Below, piece by piece: positions 14,460 to 14,746 of a stretch of 14,746 bases of DNA (its first letter is position 1; every line of letters starts with the position of its first letter). The translations under genes were made by a program, and so were the position numbers. A model generated the notes under the pieces. That model was not told where the DNA came from. It saw only the letters and a list, made by a program, of their open reading frames with translations, and made no database searches. This DNA is from Prasinococcaceae sp. CCMP 1430 (taxonomy: Eukaryota > Prasinodermophyta > Palmophyllophyceae > Prasinococcales > Prasinococcaceae): assembly GCA_013416795.1 (NCBI GenBank), contig RQSC01001221.1, positions 10,001-24,746 of the forward strand. The letters are read 5' to 3'.

Positions 14460-14746
14460 CGCGCGCAGCGCCGCGCGCCGCGTTCCCCCCCCCCGCGTGC
14501 GCGCGCGCGCGCGGAAGTGTGCGTGCCCCTGTGCGTGTGTGTGGTGGTGGGGGGGAGGGTCCGTGGCTGTGTGGTGGGGTGTGCGTGTGCGCGTGCGTGC
14601 ACGTGCGCGCATGCGCACGCGCGCTTGCGTGCGCACACACACGGGCGGGCGGCGGCTGCGGCGGGCCGAAAAGGCCCGCGCGCGGCATCTCCGCGCGGGG
14701 AAGATGCCCCCCCCCCCCGCGGGCGGAGGGGGGGGGGGGGGGGGGG
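14460..14746. repeat. ~290-bp direct repeat, copy 2 (matches 12179-12470), cut by the window end
   Basis: Same sequence as 12179-12470 apart from a C12 instead of C11 run; it ends inside the G run after 18 G. Confidence 0.92.

Overview
This window is nuclear DNA from a eukaryote with a very GC-rich genome. Its genes are split by short GT-AG introns, and long (CA)n/(TG)n and (GC)n microsatellites run between and inside the genes. Gene content fits a single-celled alga: a plant-type hypersensitive-induced-reaction (HIR) SPFH protein, a PiT/Pho4 phosphate transporter, an AMI1-like amidase and a METTL2/6/8-type tRNA methyltransferase. Together with GTGYG splice donors this suggests a haptophyte or a similarly GC-rich alga. 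That assignment is inference. I see no rRNA, tRNA, CRISPR array or recognisable transposon.

Layout. 1-1263 is microsatellite and GC-rich DNA. 1264-2626 (+) is a three-exon m3C tRNA methyltransferase. 2991-4865 (-) is a four-exon HIR/SPFH gene, tail to tail with it. 4866-5724 is its upstream region, with a duplicated GATATC/GACGTC element and a (CA)n tract. 5747-6580 (-) is the 3' half of a PiT phosphate transporter that stops at a single unknown base (6581). 6723-7356 (+) is the last exon of an amidase whose front is missing. 7442-7783 or longer (-) is a small Ig-fold-like coding region, tail to tail with the amidase. 7961-8927 (+) is a split gene for a small four-helix membrane protein, tail to tail with the next gene. 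9294-10850 (-) is a complete intronless PiT gene. 10851-13694 is its upstream DNA, with many repeats. A second unknown base (13695) is followed by the first 35 codons of another PiT copy (13696-13801, -) and its diverged upstream region, which ends in a poly-G run at the window end.

The main structural point is that a full PiT gene lies between the two ends of a second PiT copy, and single-N joins mark both borders. The outer pieces match the inner gene exactly in coding sequence, and the right-hand piece is also homologous to the inner gene's upstream region. The simplest reading is that 6582-13694 is one contig scaffolded into the gap of an allelic or paralogous PiT locus. Gene order across 6581 and 13695 should therefore not be trusted.

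The genes do not form one pathway. They cover tRNA modification, membrane scaffolding, phosphate uptake and amide hydrolysis. I found no convincing new multi-gene system. The points worth follow-up are the duplicated transporter, the uniform unusual splice donors, the introns that are open reading frames, and two unassigned small proteins.
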